From contig CM072895.1 of the NCBI GenBank assembly GCA_037013685.1, forward strand, positions 8,902,463-8,966,462: 64,000 bases of DNA, read 5' to 3'. The position numbers were made by a program, and so were the translations under genes. Source of the stretch: Acridotheres tristis (taxonomy: Eukaryota; Chordata; Aves; Passeriformes; Sturnidae). Below are positions 50,301-62,748 of the stretch, one piece after another; the first letter of the stretch is position 1; the number at the start of each line of letters is the position of its first letter. The notes beneath the pieces were generated by a model, which did not search any database, was not told the origin of the DNA, and saw only the letters and a list, made by a program, of their open reading frames with translations.

Positions 50301-52897
50301 GTGCTGTTTCTCAGCCATTGCATCCTTATTTCCTCATCCACTGCCAGGACTTCTATAACCTGTTAACTTTTCAGTTCTATCTTTCTCCATTTCCTGCTTA
50401 AATATTCTCTTCCTCCAGTGCTCTTTGTACCTGCCTTTTAAATTCCAGCTGCACATGCTTGTATGGGCCCTGGAGAAAGGATTAGGGAGGGACGCCTCCT
50501 GCATTTCCATCTCCTGCCCTCACCTCCACCTCTCTGAGCTCACTTTGCAGGAGCTGTGATCACACAAACACTGCACTTCGCTCTGCAGTCCACCCATGTC
50601 AATTAAAGTGGGGTATTTTGGAGCCTGCAGCCTTCAGCACACTCTTTGAGATGGGGACATGTCTCACTTGTGTCTCATATATCCTTGTCACCTGACATTA
50701 ATGCAGACTGCAGTAAGTGGGAGGCAGAGCTAAGCATCCTTCTTCAATTTTTGACCAGGAGGTGCATCCCCTCCGTGTTACTTCATCATCTTTGCTTTTC
50801 CTACCATTTTCATACAGGTGTATGTGTGTCCAGCTATACTGCAGACTGGACAAAGAGCATGGAATCCATTCTTTGCTATATTCATGGCTATCATAAAGCA
50901 GTCCAGGCTCTTTCTGCTGATGCTTTTCCTTCTCTTGACAACTTAGCAGCCTTGTGGGAAGCCTCTGTGGTGGTGGCCAGTGCCAAGAGCACTGGGGTGA
51001 ACTGTGATCTATACACCTACAATAATAAGTCATTGCAAAACCTTTATGCTCATGCATTGGATGAGTTTTATATTTCTCAGGCATCAAAAATGAACTTATT
51101 TGGCACTAAGCTGAAGAAAAGGTGCCTGTGGTTACAAATGTAGGATCACATTTCTTTTACCTGTAGTTTGTTTTAATGTTAGGATTGAGCTACTGTGGTC
51201 AAATAAGTTAGACTTTGTTTAGAGTCTTGAGATTCCCATCCACAACTACTCAGTCATTAAAACAAGGCTTCAGGATTAGATTTATAGTACAAAGTATCTC
51301 CTGTAGAGCAAGGCAGAAAAGGAGGGTGCTTATTTCACTAAAAGAGTTAATGCTAAGTGAGTTTGACTGTGTTCTGTATAATGCAAGGCTTTTTCCCCAG
51401 CTATTTTTAGCCTGTTCCAGCAGTGTGTGTCCCACTGTGGTCTGGTATGCAAGAGCTTTGCTGTGAGGTTTGCAAACACTTGTATTTCTGTGCTGTGAGA
51501 GCAGAGCATTTGTGTGTTATTGGAGTGTGTGTTCCTGAAAGGAAGGGCAGGCCATGCATGTGATCCATGCACGTTTTTGTTGTTGCCTGTGAATAACCAT
51601 GTACAGCAAATGGGCTCTGGAAGAAAGCCTGTTAGCACATGTCGTCATGGCCCTTCCAATTTATAAATATGAGCCTTGACATTTATATTTTCCATGTCCA
51701 GGACTTTCACTAGCCAGATGTTCTGAGCGTTGGCTTCTTGGAATCTTTAACAATGACTCCTCATGGCAGATTATCTACTGCAGACACACACGAAAAAATA
51801 AAAGTTATCTGGCTTTTACCAAACAGATAGGATGGGAAAATGCACTCAGTACTCTCAGGTAATTCCTCTAAACCTGAGCTGCATTTTAACACAGCTCTAC
51901 TAAACTCTTTATGTTCATTCAGCTGAAAAATCACTTGTCTGGTTTAACAGGCAGAGAAAATTCAATACCCAGTAGCACATCTACCCTGCAGTTTAGGGTG
52001 GGTGAGGACTGTGGTTTGTGTTAACTCAAGACACTAAAAAGTGCTGAATGGGCTCATGCCCAGGCTGAGTTGGATTCCTCAAACACATGAATGGCTAGTA
52101 AAGCACCTGCACTCCCTGTATTGCAATTCTGGATACAGAGGTTTTTCCTTTAGCAAGGGAAAAAAAATGCCAGAATAAACCTGCTCAAATGCCACAACCT
52201 CAAGTTGGAATTTTTTATTTGAGTGCCCTACATATATCTAGCAGTATCTAAGCTCTGAAAATTGCAAATCTGCTGTTCTTCTTAGCAAAGTTATATAAAA
52301 TCCATAAAATACAAAAAAATTCATCTTCCAGTGAGTTACCATAAAGAGAGAAATGTCTTTAAAATTCAGTGGAAGTGCAAACACACAACACTATCGGTGC
52401 TAGTCCAGAGGAAAAGGGTTAGAGATGTGGGATTTATTTCTGATTCTGCTGTTTCCCTTCTGACTAGTGAGTTTCATGCCCTGGAAAATGAAGTGAGGAA
52501 AAGTATGACAGGGAGTAAGGCCACATTACTATTGTGGTGGGCAGCTGCTTTATGGGAGGGGTTTAACCACAGTTATATTGTGGTATCTAATAAGACAGAT
52601 TCACTGTGGAGTGAATCAGGAGGAAATTGAATTCCCGTACACTCCCAGGAGCGTGGGGTGTGCTGCAGGCTGGAAACCCAGCAGGATCCCAAAGGGCAGC
52701 TTTGGTTTAAGTCCAGTTACTCACTGGGATGAAGGAGAAGTAGGATTTATTTGAATTCATATGGTTTTAATGCTGTAAAAGCCGGGTTCCTGCAATTATG
52801 AAAATGCCAGGCCAAATTCAGGTTTTGCTCAGATCGCCTCTTTACAATTCCTGAATAACTTAAGTGAACAAAGTGAGCTTTATACCTGGGGCCCAAG

Positions 52898-52930
52898 CCC
52901 AGGCTGAGTGAGCCAGGCTCAGTGCCTGGG
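52898..52930. repeat. GC-rich imperfect hairpin
   Basis: CCCAGGCTGAG pairs with CTCAGTGCCTGGG (one 2-nt bulge) around a 9-nt loop. It lies at the start of a GC-richer intronic stretch with no recognised gene. Confidence 0.6.
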
Positions 52931-54780
52931 AGCTGCTGGGTGCCAGGGATGCCTCATGTGGCAGAACCATGGAGAGACGTGCTGCACACCACGCTCTCAG
53001 GAGCTCAGATCTGCAGAGACACTTCAGGGTCTGGGCTATGACACCTGGCAGGGAGAGGTTTTTCAGTCCTTGCAGCCCTGCAAGCCAGCAAACAGCTTTT
53101 TATGAGCCACTGATGGCATCTCCAGGCTTTCAGAGGAAGTTCTTGAGGAGAAGGAGTTTATGCTGTGACTGCTGTCACCATATTTGCTTTGCCAGCAGCA
53201 GGAGGAGCACAAACCTTGTGGCCAATGCAGCACTTCAATGTGCCTGGTAGATGTGCTCTGTGAACCTTTATTTTATTTTCTATGTGAGTCTATTTGCAAG
53301 AAAAAGAGGCCAGTGCTTATATTTGGTGGTACAAGCTTGAATTCAATATTGCTCCAAATAACAGGTTCAAAGATCTGACCCAACCTTAATTATTCCTACT
53401 AAGAGAGACACTGGAAAAATACAAGCAGTGAGCAGGAAAGTGAGCTCAGTGAATTAGAAAGAAAAATGTGATACAGACTAAGCAAAGTGAAAAACTGTTA
53501 CATCGAGATGGAAAAAGAACAAGGAGAAGGAAAAAGAAAATTAAAATCAAGTGGAAAAATGCAGTATATTGGACATCCATTTAAGCTAGTTTATATTTTG
53601 GTTGTTCATTTTGTTCCTTAATACATTGCACAGACATCTTTATAGCTGAAATAATTTTATCTTAGAGAACAGTCTCCGAGAAAATACTTAATTTGACAGG
53701 ATGTGTTAGGTATTTCCCCACTACCACCTATTCTAAATCATTTTAAAATCTGGAAGGGAAAGTCGATATCTTTTACAGTGTTTAACAAAAAAGTGACAGG
53801 GTCAAGTATATACATCTCTACGAATGTATGTGTTCCCCAAGCACATCTAAACATGTATGGTTAATTCTGTGCATCTGCAAAAAATATTTGAGCCATAGGG
53901 CCCACACAATGCCAAACAAACACTTGAGTACACAGAGGAAAGGGCAGACCGAGTCACTCTGGTTCTAATTAATTGAAAGGTTGAGCCTGAGATGTAAAAT
54001 ATGGATTACAGTTTTGACCACCTCGAAAATAGAAATTCTTTTGCGTGTGGGGCTGTATTGGTGAGAGCAGGCAGTTTGCAAAATACAGGCAAAAAACAGA
54101 TATTCTGCTCATGCTTGGGATTTGGTTCAAAACCACCTGGTTGCAGCTCCATCAAATTAACTCCTTATGTGTCGTGTATCAGCAGGTTGCCCAAAAATCT
54201 TCACTGGCAGGGTTTTTCCAGTGCTAAGCCCATCTGTGTTTGTGCCCTTGATGTTCTTGCTTGCTTTGGCTGCAATAATGCAATCATTATCTGTCCAAGG
54301 AGCAGTGGAACAAGCCCATGGTTATTTGAGCTGTGATGATGAGTGCCTTAATCACACACACAAATCAGGTACACAGCCAGATGGGTGCCGTGGGTGGGGG
54401 CGAGTTTGGGGATGGTTTGGAGCCCACATCGCTGTTTAGACAATGGTGAGCACATCCTGGCTCAGATGTCAGTGCAGAACTGGTGGAACAAAGGGCCCTG
54501 AGCTATCCCCTCTTAGCAAGGGCTGGGATAAAACTGGGATGCATTATCCTGGCTCTGTGATTGCCTTGTCCCACTGCAGAATCACAGGGGATATTCTTAG
54601 GATATTAGAGAATCATCAAAGCATTTCTTAGAAGGGCAAAGGAAAGAGCTAATGTTGTCATCTCCTGTCTCAGGACCACCCAGACACTACTACAAATCAC
54701 GAGTCTTCAGCTACAATATCTTGAATTACTGTTCACAGGAATTTTAAAGAATTTAATTTCTTTTTTACCTCTTTTTTGGC

Positions 54781-54808
54781 TTTTTTTTTTTTTTTTTTTT
54801 TTTTTTTT
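54781..54808. repeat. Poly(T) tract, T28
   Basis: Twenty-eight consecutive T, preceded by T-rich sequence (CTCTTTTTTGGC). Simple homopolymer. Read as a minus-strand poly(A) tail it has no convincing AATAAA before it, so I do not call a retrocopy. Confidence 0.95.
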
Positions 54809-57800
54809 GTAAAGATGACATGTAGTTTCCTGGTGGGCTGGTTTTAATAAGGTCAAAATCTTTGTTGTTGCCATATCAGAGAGGAATATAACATCTTTTA
54901 GTCATTAGATGGGAACGGGGTAATTACTCAGAGGGTGTGCTTCAAAGATTGTTGGTTTTTACGACATTCTGTGCTTTTACACCATTCTGCAGTTGTCTGG
55001 AAAGGAGCAGCAAGCCTGATTCAGTCACAGCCACAGGTGTGGGTGCAGGATTTGTATTCACTGGGTTTTCCTAAAGGACTTTGGGGAGGGACACTGAGAA
55101 GGGCCATGTACAGTGTCCTCTGGGAGTGGGGAAAGCTACATCTGACCATGAGGTGCAGGAATCCTTTCCACAGGCTGGAAGGTCACTCAGAAAAGGGCCC
55201 TTGGGCTGTGCTGGAGTTGTTTCTCACCTGCTCATTCCCTACCTGCTGCATGCATCCTCCTGTCCACCTTTGCCTCACTATGTTCCCCAGCCCTCAGGCT
55301 GCATTGCTGTGACAGCAAACGCCCCTTTTCCTGTCTCACACACAGCAGTCCCCCCTGCCCCATCCATCCCTGTCCCTCCTCTGGCCCCACAGCAGATGAT
55401 CCCTTTGCCTTAACAGCGTGACCCACCTGTGGCTTTAGGATGCCCCTGATCAGCCTCTCTGCAGGTCAGTGTCTCTCCAGGGCTGAATTTGTCATCACAG
55501 AGATGTTTTCCAGGTGGCCTTAGTCATTGGGATCTGCAAATCAGAGCGAGAGCCTGCAAAACACTTCAGGTTGTGTTAATGCTGGTGGGTGTCACACCAA
55601 TGCTCCAAGGTCCTGACTCAGAGCACAGTCAGGGGAGTCATAGCAGTAAAGTGATTTAACGAGGTTTTGATGGTTCCTCAGTGGTGACTCGGGGATTAAA
55701 AACCAAATCTCCTGGCTTCCAGCCCACAGCCCATCCTGAGAGGGCCCCAAAACTGCACCAGAGGAATCTCAGCTGCATTTCAGCATTGAGCCTCCTCCTG
55801 CTTACACCGCCATGGCCCCCCTGGAGCCCCGGATCCAAGTGAGCCACCTTTTCCTCGTTTGTGTCAAACTCCAAGCCAAGACCCCATGGAAGGGGCAGCA
55901 GCTGCAGCCCTGCCCTGCTCTGCCTGGTGTTGGGCAGCTGCTGCAGGACTGCAGAGGGGAGCTGTGTCCCACCAGCAGCTGCTTTCTGCACGCACAATCA
56001 GCAGTTTTCCTCTTCCCCTCCCTGCTTTCCCAACCCAATTTGGGAACCCATCCCTACCAGTCAGAGCCCCCAGTGGGCCAGAGCTTGTTTGGGATTCAGG
56101 AGACCTGAATTCCAGAGATAGAGATCTTTAGAAGCAGCTCATCTCACCAGCCTTGGAGACATGCCTTAGTGGGAAAGGGTTGTCCTCTGGAGATGTCTCA
56201 TTCCCTATAAACTGTAGCAGGAAAACAGCTGAATAGCTCTGGCTACAAGCCTGCATGACATAGGCACAATTAATGCCACCTTTTAGATCCTACTAGAGGC
56301 TGGGTCAGCTACAGGACTGCCTGTGACTCTCTTCAATGGCACATTTAAGTATCCCATCCTTGTGTGCAGTGTCCTGCTCCCCAGCTGCATTTCAGTACCT
56401 GGTGGCTGTGTGGCTCATGATCATGGCATGCTGCTCACAGCTTTCAGAGCCACTGCCTGATGAAAAATTTGCTTCCCTTTCCATCCTTTCCCTCGGTATC
56501 CTATTCTTTCTCCTAGAGATGGGCCATGGCAGGGGGGGGATTAGACCTCTGCCAGGGTATTTGCACTGCTCTTTGCTTCTGCACAGCAGGGAGGTTCATG
56601 ATGCCCACTTCAACCAAGGGAATTGCTCAGTGTCAGTCTCCAGAGGAGCCAGGGCACTGAAAAAAGGCAGGATCAGAACGTGACACTGCTCTCAGATGGA
56701 GATGGCTCCCATTTGAGTGTCGTCAGAAGGAGAGCCCAGATGGGCAGTGAAGGGCTGTGGAAATGCTCCTGGGGCTGTTGCTGAGCCCTCTGTCCATCAC
56801 GTAGCTGGGGCTGTGCTGCTCACAGGGAGGGTGGGTGCTTGCACTGTGTACATGGCCAGAGATCCACGCTCCCACTGATTGGGGTAGCCAAAAAATAGCA
56901 GGGGAAAGGCTCTTATTCTTTGGCTCATGCCAGATCATCTCTGCTGGCCCCAAACCAGCGTGTGATAGTGCTTGCTCACTCAGACATGCTAAGGCAGTTT
57001 ACTACACTACTGCAAATAAGCAGTGGCCTTCTCTGGACCAAAATCTGGATTCCCTAATCAGATCCAGGTTGGCTTTTTTTTAATGAACTGAACCTTGTGA
57101 AAGCATGAGTATCTTGGCCTTGATCCCACCAAGGGCTTTAGGATGTGCTGAGTTGTAGGTATGTGAATACTAGTGCTGGAAGAACTCGTGTGCTCACACT
57201 CCTGCTCCTCTGGGACCACAAGACTCAGCATCCTGCAGGATTTATCCCTCAGGCTGCAAGAACAGTGTCTGTAAGGAGGGTAAGGATGAAGAGATAGATG
57301 GAGGGAACAGAGTCTTTGTTGATCTAAAGAATCCCTTCCAGAAACACATGAAATAATAATATGAATATTTCGGGAGATGGGAATTTCATGTTCCCTTTAA
57401 GAGGCTACTCTAATTATCTTCAAAGTTAAATCCTTATGACATTTTTCTAGTGGATTTTTTACCCCCCAAAATACTCTTACTACCTTTTGGTTGAGCACCT
57501 CTTCTTTTCCTTCATATGTGTGGTCAGACTTCTTGCCAGCCAGCTCATTTACAGATTGCAACAGGTTGGTCCCAGTGCTTTAAGCAGATGTATTTTTAAA
57601 ATCTTGATGAATAAATTTTGGTGACATAACTAGGCCTGATTGATTCCAAGAATACTTGTCTTCACTTGCAGAACATTATTTCTGATCACCAGAAAAATAA
57701 TGTGATCAGTCCTTTCACATCTGTTCATTAAATAAAAAGGAAAAAAAAAAAAAGTAGGGCAAATTTTGTTTGAAAAGAAACAGGAAGCATATGCTTAATA

Positions 57801-58459
57801 TCACTTAAGAAAACCCCTAGCCATCATAAGGTTAACATCAAATCACAAATGCAAAACAGTCATTATTGTATTTACTCAAAAATTTTCTTTCACTTTACTA
57901 GCTTTTTAGGTTTTCAATTGAAACATGCATTTTTCAGGTTTCAATCTAGCTTCTTTCATCAGATGCTATTGTAAGAAAGGCTGTCTGAGTCAACATTTGC
58001 TTACATTTATTAAAAATAGTTGTCTTGTGTTTACACAGCTCCTTTGATCCAGAAAAATCCCCAAACACTTTGTAAGTAATACTTGAAAGGGTTACTCTGA
58101 ACAGAACCACGTTGGGACCAAGGCACAGGAGCAGATTAAAAATGGGTAGAAATATCACAATAATTGGGTTGGTCCTCACCCCCTCGGAGAACCATCAGTT
58201 TTTCATGAGCTTCAGAACAGTTCCTGGGACCATAATGGTGATTTGAACTTCGGGGGCAAAAAGCAGTGCCAATACTGTCTGTCCTCTTGGAGATTCCCTG
58301 CTTTTCATGCACTTTGCAGATACAGAGGCTGTGGTATCTCCTGCACCAAGCTCAGGGCTGATGGGATCTCACCTAGACCTACTGTTTCCAGTGTGGAGCA
58401 TCTCATTCCAGAGAAAAGATGGATCAGAGCCAGGGCAGAGCAGAAGAAAGGATAGAGAG

Positions 58460-58820
58460 AAAGCACTTGAGGAATTGCAAAGAAAGGTGGAAGGAATTGT
58501 TTGTTTAAAAAGGAGAAAGCTGAGGTGAATCATGGTTAAATCTCCAAAATATGTGAAAGGCTGCTGCAAAGAGGAAAGGAATAAATCTGTCTATGGGAAC
58601 GGGACAAGTCATGACCTTACACTGTAGCAAGGGAGACTTGGTGAGACATTAGGCAGTAATTCTGGGCGTCAGAATGGTGAAATGCTGGAATAGATGTCTG
58701 GATAGACTCTGGAATTATCAGTGATAATTGCTATCATTATCACTGGGGTTTTTTGAGACTGGATGAGACACAAATGTCAGGAGGGGTTTAGATCTTGTTC
58801 CTGTGTCTGGGCCAGAAAAA
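58460..58820 (+). mobile_element. Ancient CR1/L3-type LINE 3' fragment, diverged
   Basis: The landmarks follow the order of an old amniote CR1 3' end: GGAGAAAGCTGAGGTG, AAATATGTGAAAGGCTGCTG then CAAAGAGGAAA, CTGTAGCAAGGGAGACTTGG, GAGACATTAGG, GAAATGCTGGAATAG, a block like ATCACTGG-TTTTTGAGACTGGATGAGAC, and AATGTCAGGAGGGGTTTAGA. Divergence is high, the true 3' terminus is not clear, and the TGGAATCTCCATCACTGGAG segment of the consensus has been rearranged into a hairpin (58719-58745). I matched it from memory of the family, so the subfamily is not given. Confidence 0.72.
58719..58745. repeat. 10-bp inverted repeat with 7-nt loop
   Basis: CAGTGATAAT and ATTATCACTG are perfect arms around TGCTATC. 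It lies inside the old CR1 fragment, at the place where the consensus has its own short self-complementary segment. Confidence 0.85.
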
Positions 58821-60169
58821 CTCTCCTGGTCCTAACCTGTGTCCTTCTGCTGTGGTGTCCCGTGGGGTCAGATGAACCCTGCTTACATGGATGAACTGAG
58901 TCATGCTAAAAGTCAGTTTGTGAGCTCCCTTCAAAGTCCTTACAAGACAAACCAGAGCAGAAATTCCCTCAATGGGTTGCTTGTGTGTTTGCTTTATTTT
59001 TCAGCTTTAAAATGCTCCCAAATCGTTAAGGTGCTTCAGCACACCCCCAGCTTAGAGGACTTAAATCATGTAATTGCATTCAGTAGAATCTGTGCACAAA
59101 GCCTGTGCCTGAGGCCCCATTTTTGGGGAAAGTTTTACACATTCTAATGATAGTAAGACAATGTATGAGTAATGCACTGATTTGAAAAACTGCCCTATTA
59201 TCTGATCAAAAGAACAAGCTCATGAATATGATACCGCAGGTCATTTGGCTAAAACATACCTGGAGTCTTCCAAGTTTTTAAAACAATCCCATGCACAGAA
59301 GCAAGAAAGAGAGGTATGAACAGTAAAGCCAGTGGTTGCCTGTTAACCACAAATCATGTGGAATGTTTTATTAAAGATATTTTTATCAGACACAAAAGGC
59401 TGAAATACAGAATATCCTGGTCTGGCAAGAGAAGACGTGATAATAATTTAGATTATTATCCCACAGATCTGTGATTCATTTTTATTATTCTCTATGATCA
59501 TTTCAGGAACGCTCAGATACTTCCCAAGGAAGGTTTCTGGTTGAGTTCAGGGGACTCTGCTTCATCCTTAGGGAATGTCCGAGGGTCAATGAGATCCTAC
59601 ATGCACATGCAAATGTGTTCAGAGGGAATTTGCAGAAGTCATCTCCTGACACCAGGGCCACCTCTAAGATTAGATTATAATCCAACCTGGCTGTCCAGGG
59701 CCCCTCTGTAATGCCTAAGAAGTGAAAGACCTCGAGCAAGAGTAAGATCCCCTAGAGACCTGCACGGAATGAGGTGGACCAGCTTCTGGAAAGGTTTCTC
59801 TCCCTGTTCACTACAGAAACAGCCTAGTTACAAACTGGGACCTGAGGTTTCACAAGGACTCCTTGCATTTGGTAAAATGCTCTCTTTAAATATCTCTAAA
59901 CCACCTTGGCAGTCAGCTAAAAGTACATTAAGGAAATGTTTTGTATGGATAAGCTGTGATTCATTTGCTAACGTGCTTTGTACACATTAGTGGAAACACA
60001 CTGTTCTTCTCTTTTAAAGTACTCAAGGAGTTTTTGAAAACAAACAAAACCCCACCTAACAGTATTTATCTTAACAAGAATGCTTTTATACTAATGTAAT
60101 GTCTTGAAAACAGAAAATAACCTCATTAACTAAGGAGAAGTGGTCAGCAATTCTCAGGTCTTTGAATAA

Positions 60170-60248
60170 AGGAGAAAAAAAACCAACAAAAAGCCAACCA
60201 ACAACAACAAAAAAACCCCACCCCCTCAAAAAACAAAACCAAAACACT
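60170..60248. repeat. A/C-rich low-complexity run
   Basis: A stretch of A runs interspersed with CC and CAACAA units (AACCAACAAAAAGCC, CAACAACAACAAAAAAACCC, CACCCCCTCAAAAAAC). No G apart from the edges and one GCC. Simple sequence. Confidence 0.85.
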
Positions 60249-62595
60249 TACAGAAGTTGACTAGAACACAGAAACATCCTACAGAAACATAAAATGCTGA
60301 TTTAAGGCTGCTTTACGAATCCCTTAGATGTAGCTGGCTGATGAGTGGGCTTGTGATGCTTTTACAGGTTCCTTGGCCAGCCTGTGTGCACAGAACATCC
60401 CTGGGGAGTAGAAAGACAGTTTGTGCAAGGGAAGCTTTAATCTCACTGGAGGATCCAGCCCACCAAATGTGTCAAGAGCAGGATAAACACAAACTGGAAT
60501 TTTGTGACATTTTGTTGATTTTTTTTCATTAAAATTTAAAATCAGATCCTCCTTGTAGTTTAAAACTTAATTTAGGGAAAAATTTTGTAGTTCTGTAACG
60601 TGACAATCAGTACCAAAAGACGAGGACAAACACCTACCCATGCCTAGCTTAGGGAAACGAGGTACAGAGGAAAAACCCGAGTTGTGATCCCACTGTCAGT
60701 GCTGCCAGACCCGTGCCCCACATCATCACTCAGCAGGATAGATGAGATCTGGATCCGAAGCTGAAGCACGACTGCATTTGTGTTGGATTACTCAGAGCAT
60801 GTAGTACCTCTTTTTGCCAGGAGTTCGCTTTTATGGTGCATTGTGTTCACCGTGGGAAGGCTGTTCATGCTGATGTCACTTATGTTACAGGAGCTTGGCC
60901 ACACAGTGCCCAGTCCAGTGCCATTCCTGCCAGGCACATTGGAAACAGCAGCATTAGTTTATCACAAATCCGCTCTCTGTATTCAGTGACTGCAGAAGCT
61001 GTGATGCAATAGAGCAGAAACTCTAAAGCTGGGTGTCTTATATCATCACTTCAAGACATAAAACAACCACTCACCATTGGAATTCAGAGAACTTTCTCCA
61101 ACGAGCCTTGATTTCAGAGTTCTCTGTTCACAGCAGTTTGTTGCTCTGGAACAAGCACTGCTCCTCGGTGTAAGAATCCTAGCACTGGTTAGATGGATTA
61201 TCTGCTCCCATGAAGCAATTCCTATGTCTTTAATTGAACTGCCTTTTTACTCTAATTTATTGCACATTAGTTAAGATCACTTCTAGCTGCAGAAGAACTA
61301 TCCCACCCCGAAGCTGTGGTGACAGTATAAAGGATGAGGGAAGAAATGACTTCTCCCAAAGCTCAGGGTGAAGTGTAATCTGCAGGGATTGTCCATGGGA
61401 TTTGATGTTGACCAATGCCCTCTTCAGGGTGGGCTCTAATCTTCTCAGTTTGTGATTGACTCAGCACATTAGAAGTATCTCAGCTAAAATCTATTTTGGT
61501 ATTGCTTAGACAGAAAAAGGCAAAAGCCTTTTAGTCTCTCTAAATTCTGTTTCTGTGCATGAATCTGAAGTAAGATGTTACTCCTTTTATCTGATATTAT
61601 GCAAGGCACAACCTTTTTCTTCCAAGGTCAAGATCTTGGATACTGTAGGTAAATATTTATAGGACTGCTTAGCTTCTTACTCCATTAAAAAAGTATTTGA
61701 GGGTCATTTTCTGTACCTCCAAATCCCCTTTATGGAAGATTTAGAGAATCTACAGGTATTAGTGTCATATCTTTTTTTTCAGGGGAGCTTGCCATTTTTC
61801 TCCTCACTTCTCAGCGGAATGTCTTGGGTTTAAGTCCAAAATCCACCCTGTGCAGTTTGCATGCTTGGTTGTGCTGCTTCCTGACAACTGGTGGATTATG
61901 GATCATCCAGTAATGGATGCAATGGGGGCATTTTATGAAATGGAGATTACAACTTAAACTTCCAAATCAATTGGAAATGGACCTTTTTGACCTCCAGTGT
62001 CATGGGAGTCATGATGAATTCCAACCTGCAAATTCAAATCAAAGTACTAACTCAAGCTACAATCAATAAGCAATCACACTGCTATTGAGGCAAATCCACA
62101 GTCAGGGAAAGCTAACAGTGACTGAGTATGGTTTTGGCTTTGTGATTTGATCCAAAATGGCTTAAAGCCAGGAACAGAAATGAACCTGCTCGGTCTCCCG
62201 TGCTCAAGGTTATCAGTTGTGTAAGGGGAAGTTCTTTAAGGCTTGTGAGACAGGGAAGGGATGTATTCTGGACCCTCCTGGACTCAGAATGTGATCTGTG
62301 GTGAATAAGACATGTCACTGGGACATGGCAAATTTTCAGACCTTTGGTGGGAAGAAAAGACATAAGAACAAGATCATCTGGGTCTGCACGAGGATACATT
62401 TAGCACAACCTCTGATGCTGGCCAGTTATGGATGCTTAAAAATGGAGTGCAGTAAGTCAGATACATTAAGGGCAATCCCTCCTTTGGCTGCATTTTGTCA
62501 GCAGCCAGAAGCTGAGGGACATCCTGGATCGGAGCTGTTTCCACATCATCACAGCTATCAGTCTCTGGCTCTGTCCTTGGTGTCTGATGTGTATA

Positions 62596-62647
<52 letters not shown>
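62596..62647. repeat. (AAT)n microsatellite, about 17 units
   Basis: An uninterrupted AAT/TAA trinucleotide run of about 51 bases ends 101 bases before the start of the terminal TRABD2A exon. The poly-Ile open frame it produces on the minus strand is an artefact. Confidence 0.97.
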
Positions 62648-62748
62648 GGAGGAATTTCCATTGTGGTTGCTACCACTTGGGATGATAGCTCACAGAGCAG
62701 AGATAAGGGTTTTCTTGTTTAATTTCCTTTTCTTGTGTTTTCTTTCAG

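Larger units (their letters stand above)
43508..62748 (+). other. TRABD2A last intron, 19.2 kb
   Basis: The intron runs from donor GTAAGT (43508) to acceptor CTTTCAG (ending 62748). It contains a purine-rich, G-quadruplex-capable tract at 47280-47440, a GC-rich imperfect hairpin at 52898-52930, T28 at 54781-54808, GC-richer stretches at 48240-48530, 52900-53260 and 55650-56110, an ancient CR1 at about 58460-58820, an A/C-rich low-complexity run at 60170-60248 and an (AAT)n microsatellite at 62596-62647. The longest open frame (165 codons, 50646-51143, +) has no domain I recognise. No second gene is visible on either strand. Confidence 0.85.

Noticed and set aside
50646..51143. 165-codon open frame on the plus strand in the last intron
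   Set aside because: No recognised family, no signal or domain pattern. A 129-codon frame runs on the opposite strand, and one frame of this length is expected in a 64-kb intronic window.
55656..56131. Overlapping 78-113-codon frames on both strands in a GC-rich patch
   Set aside because: Four or five mutually overlapping frames in one patch point to base composition, not coding. No acceptor/donor pair fits a TRABD2A phase.
57731..57752. AATAAA followed by an A run, suggesting a processed retrocopy
   Set aside because: No transcript-like sequence recognised upstream and no target-site duplication seen; likely AT-rich simple sequence.
60630..60720. Possible antisense MIR (GAAACGAGGTACAGAGG)
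   Set aside because: Only one short stretch resembles the antisense MIR core; the rest does not follow the consensus order.
62374..62676. Poly-isoleucine open frame on the minus strand
   Set aside because: Product of the AAT microsatellite.
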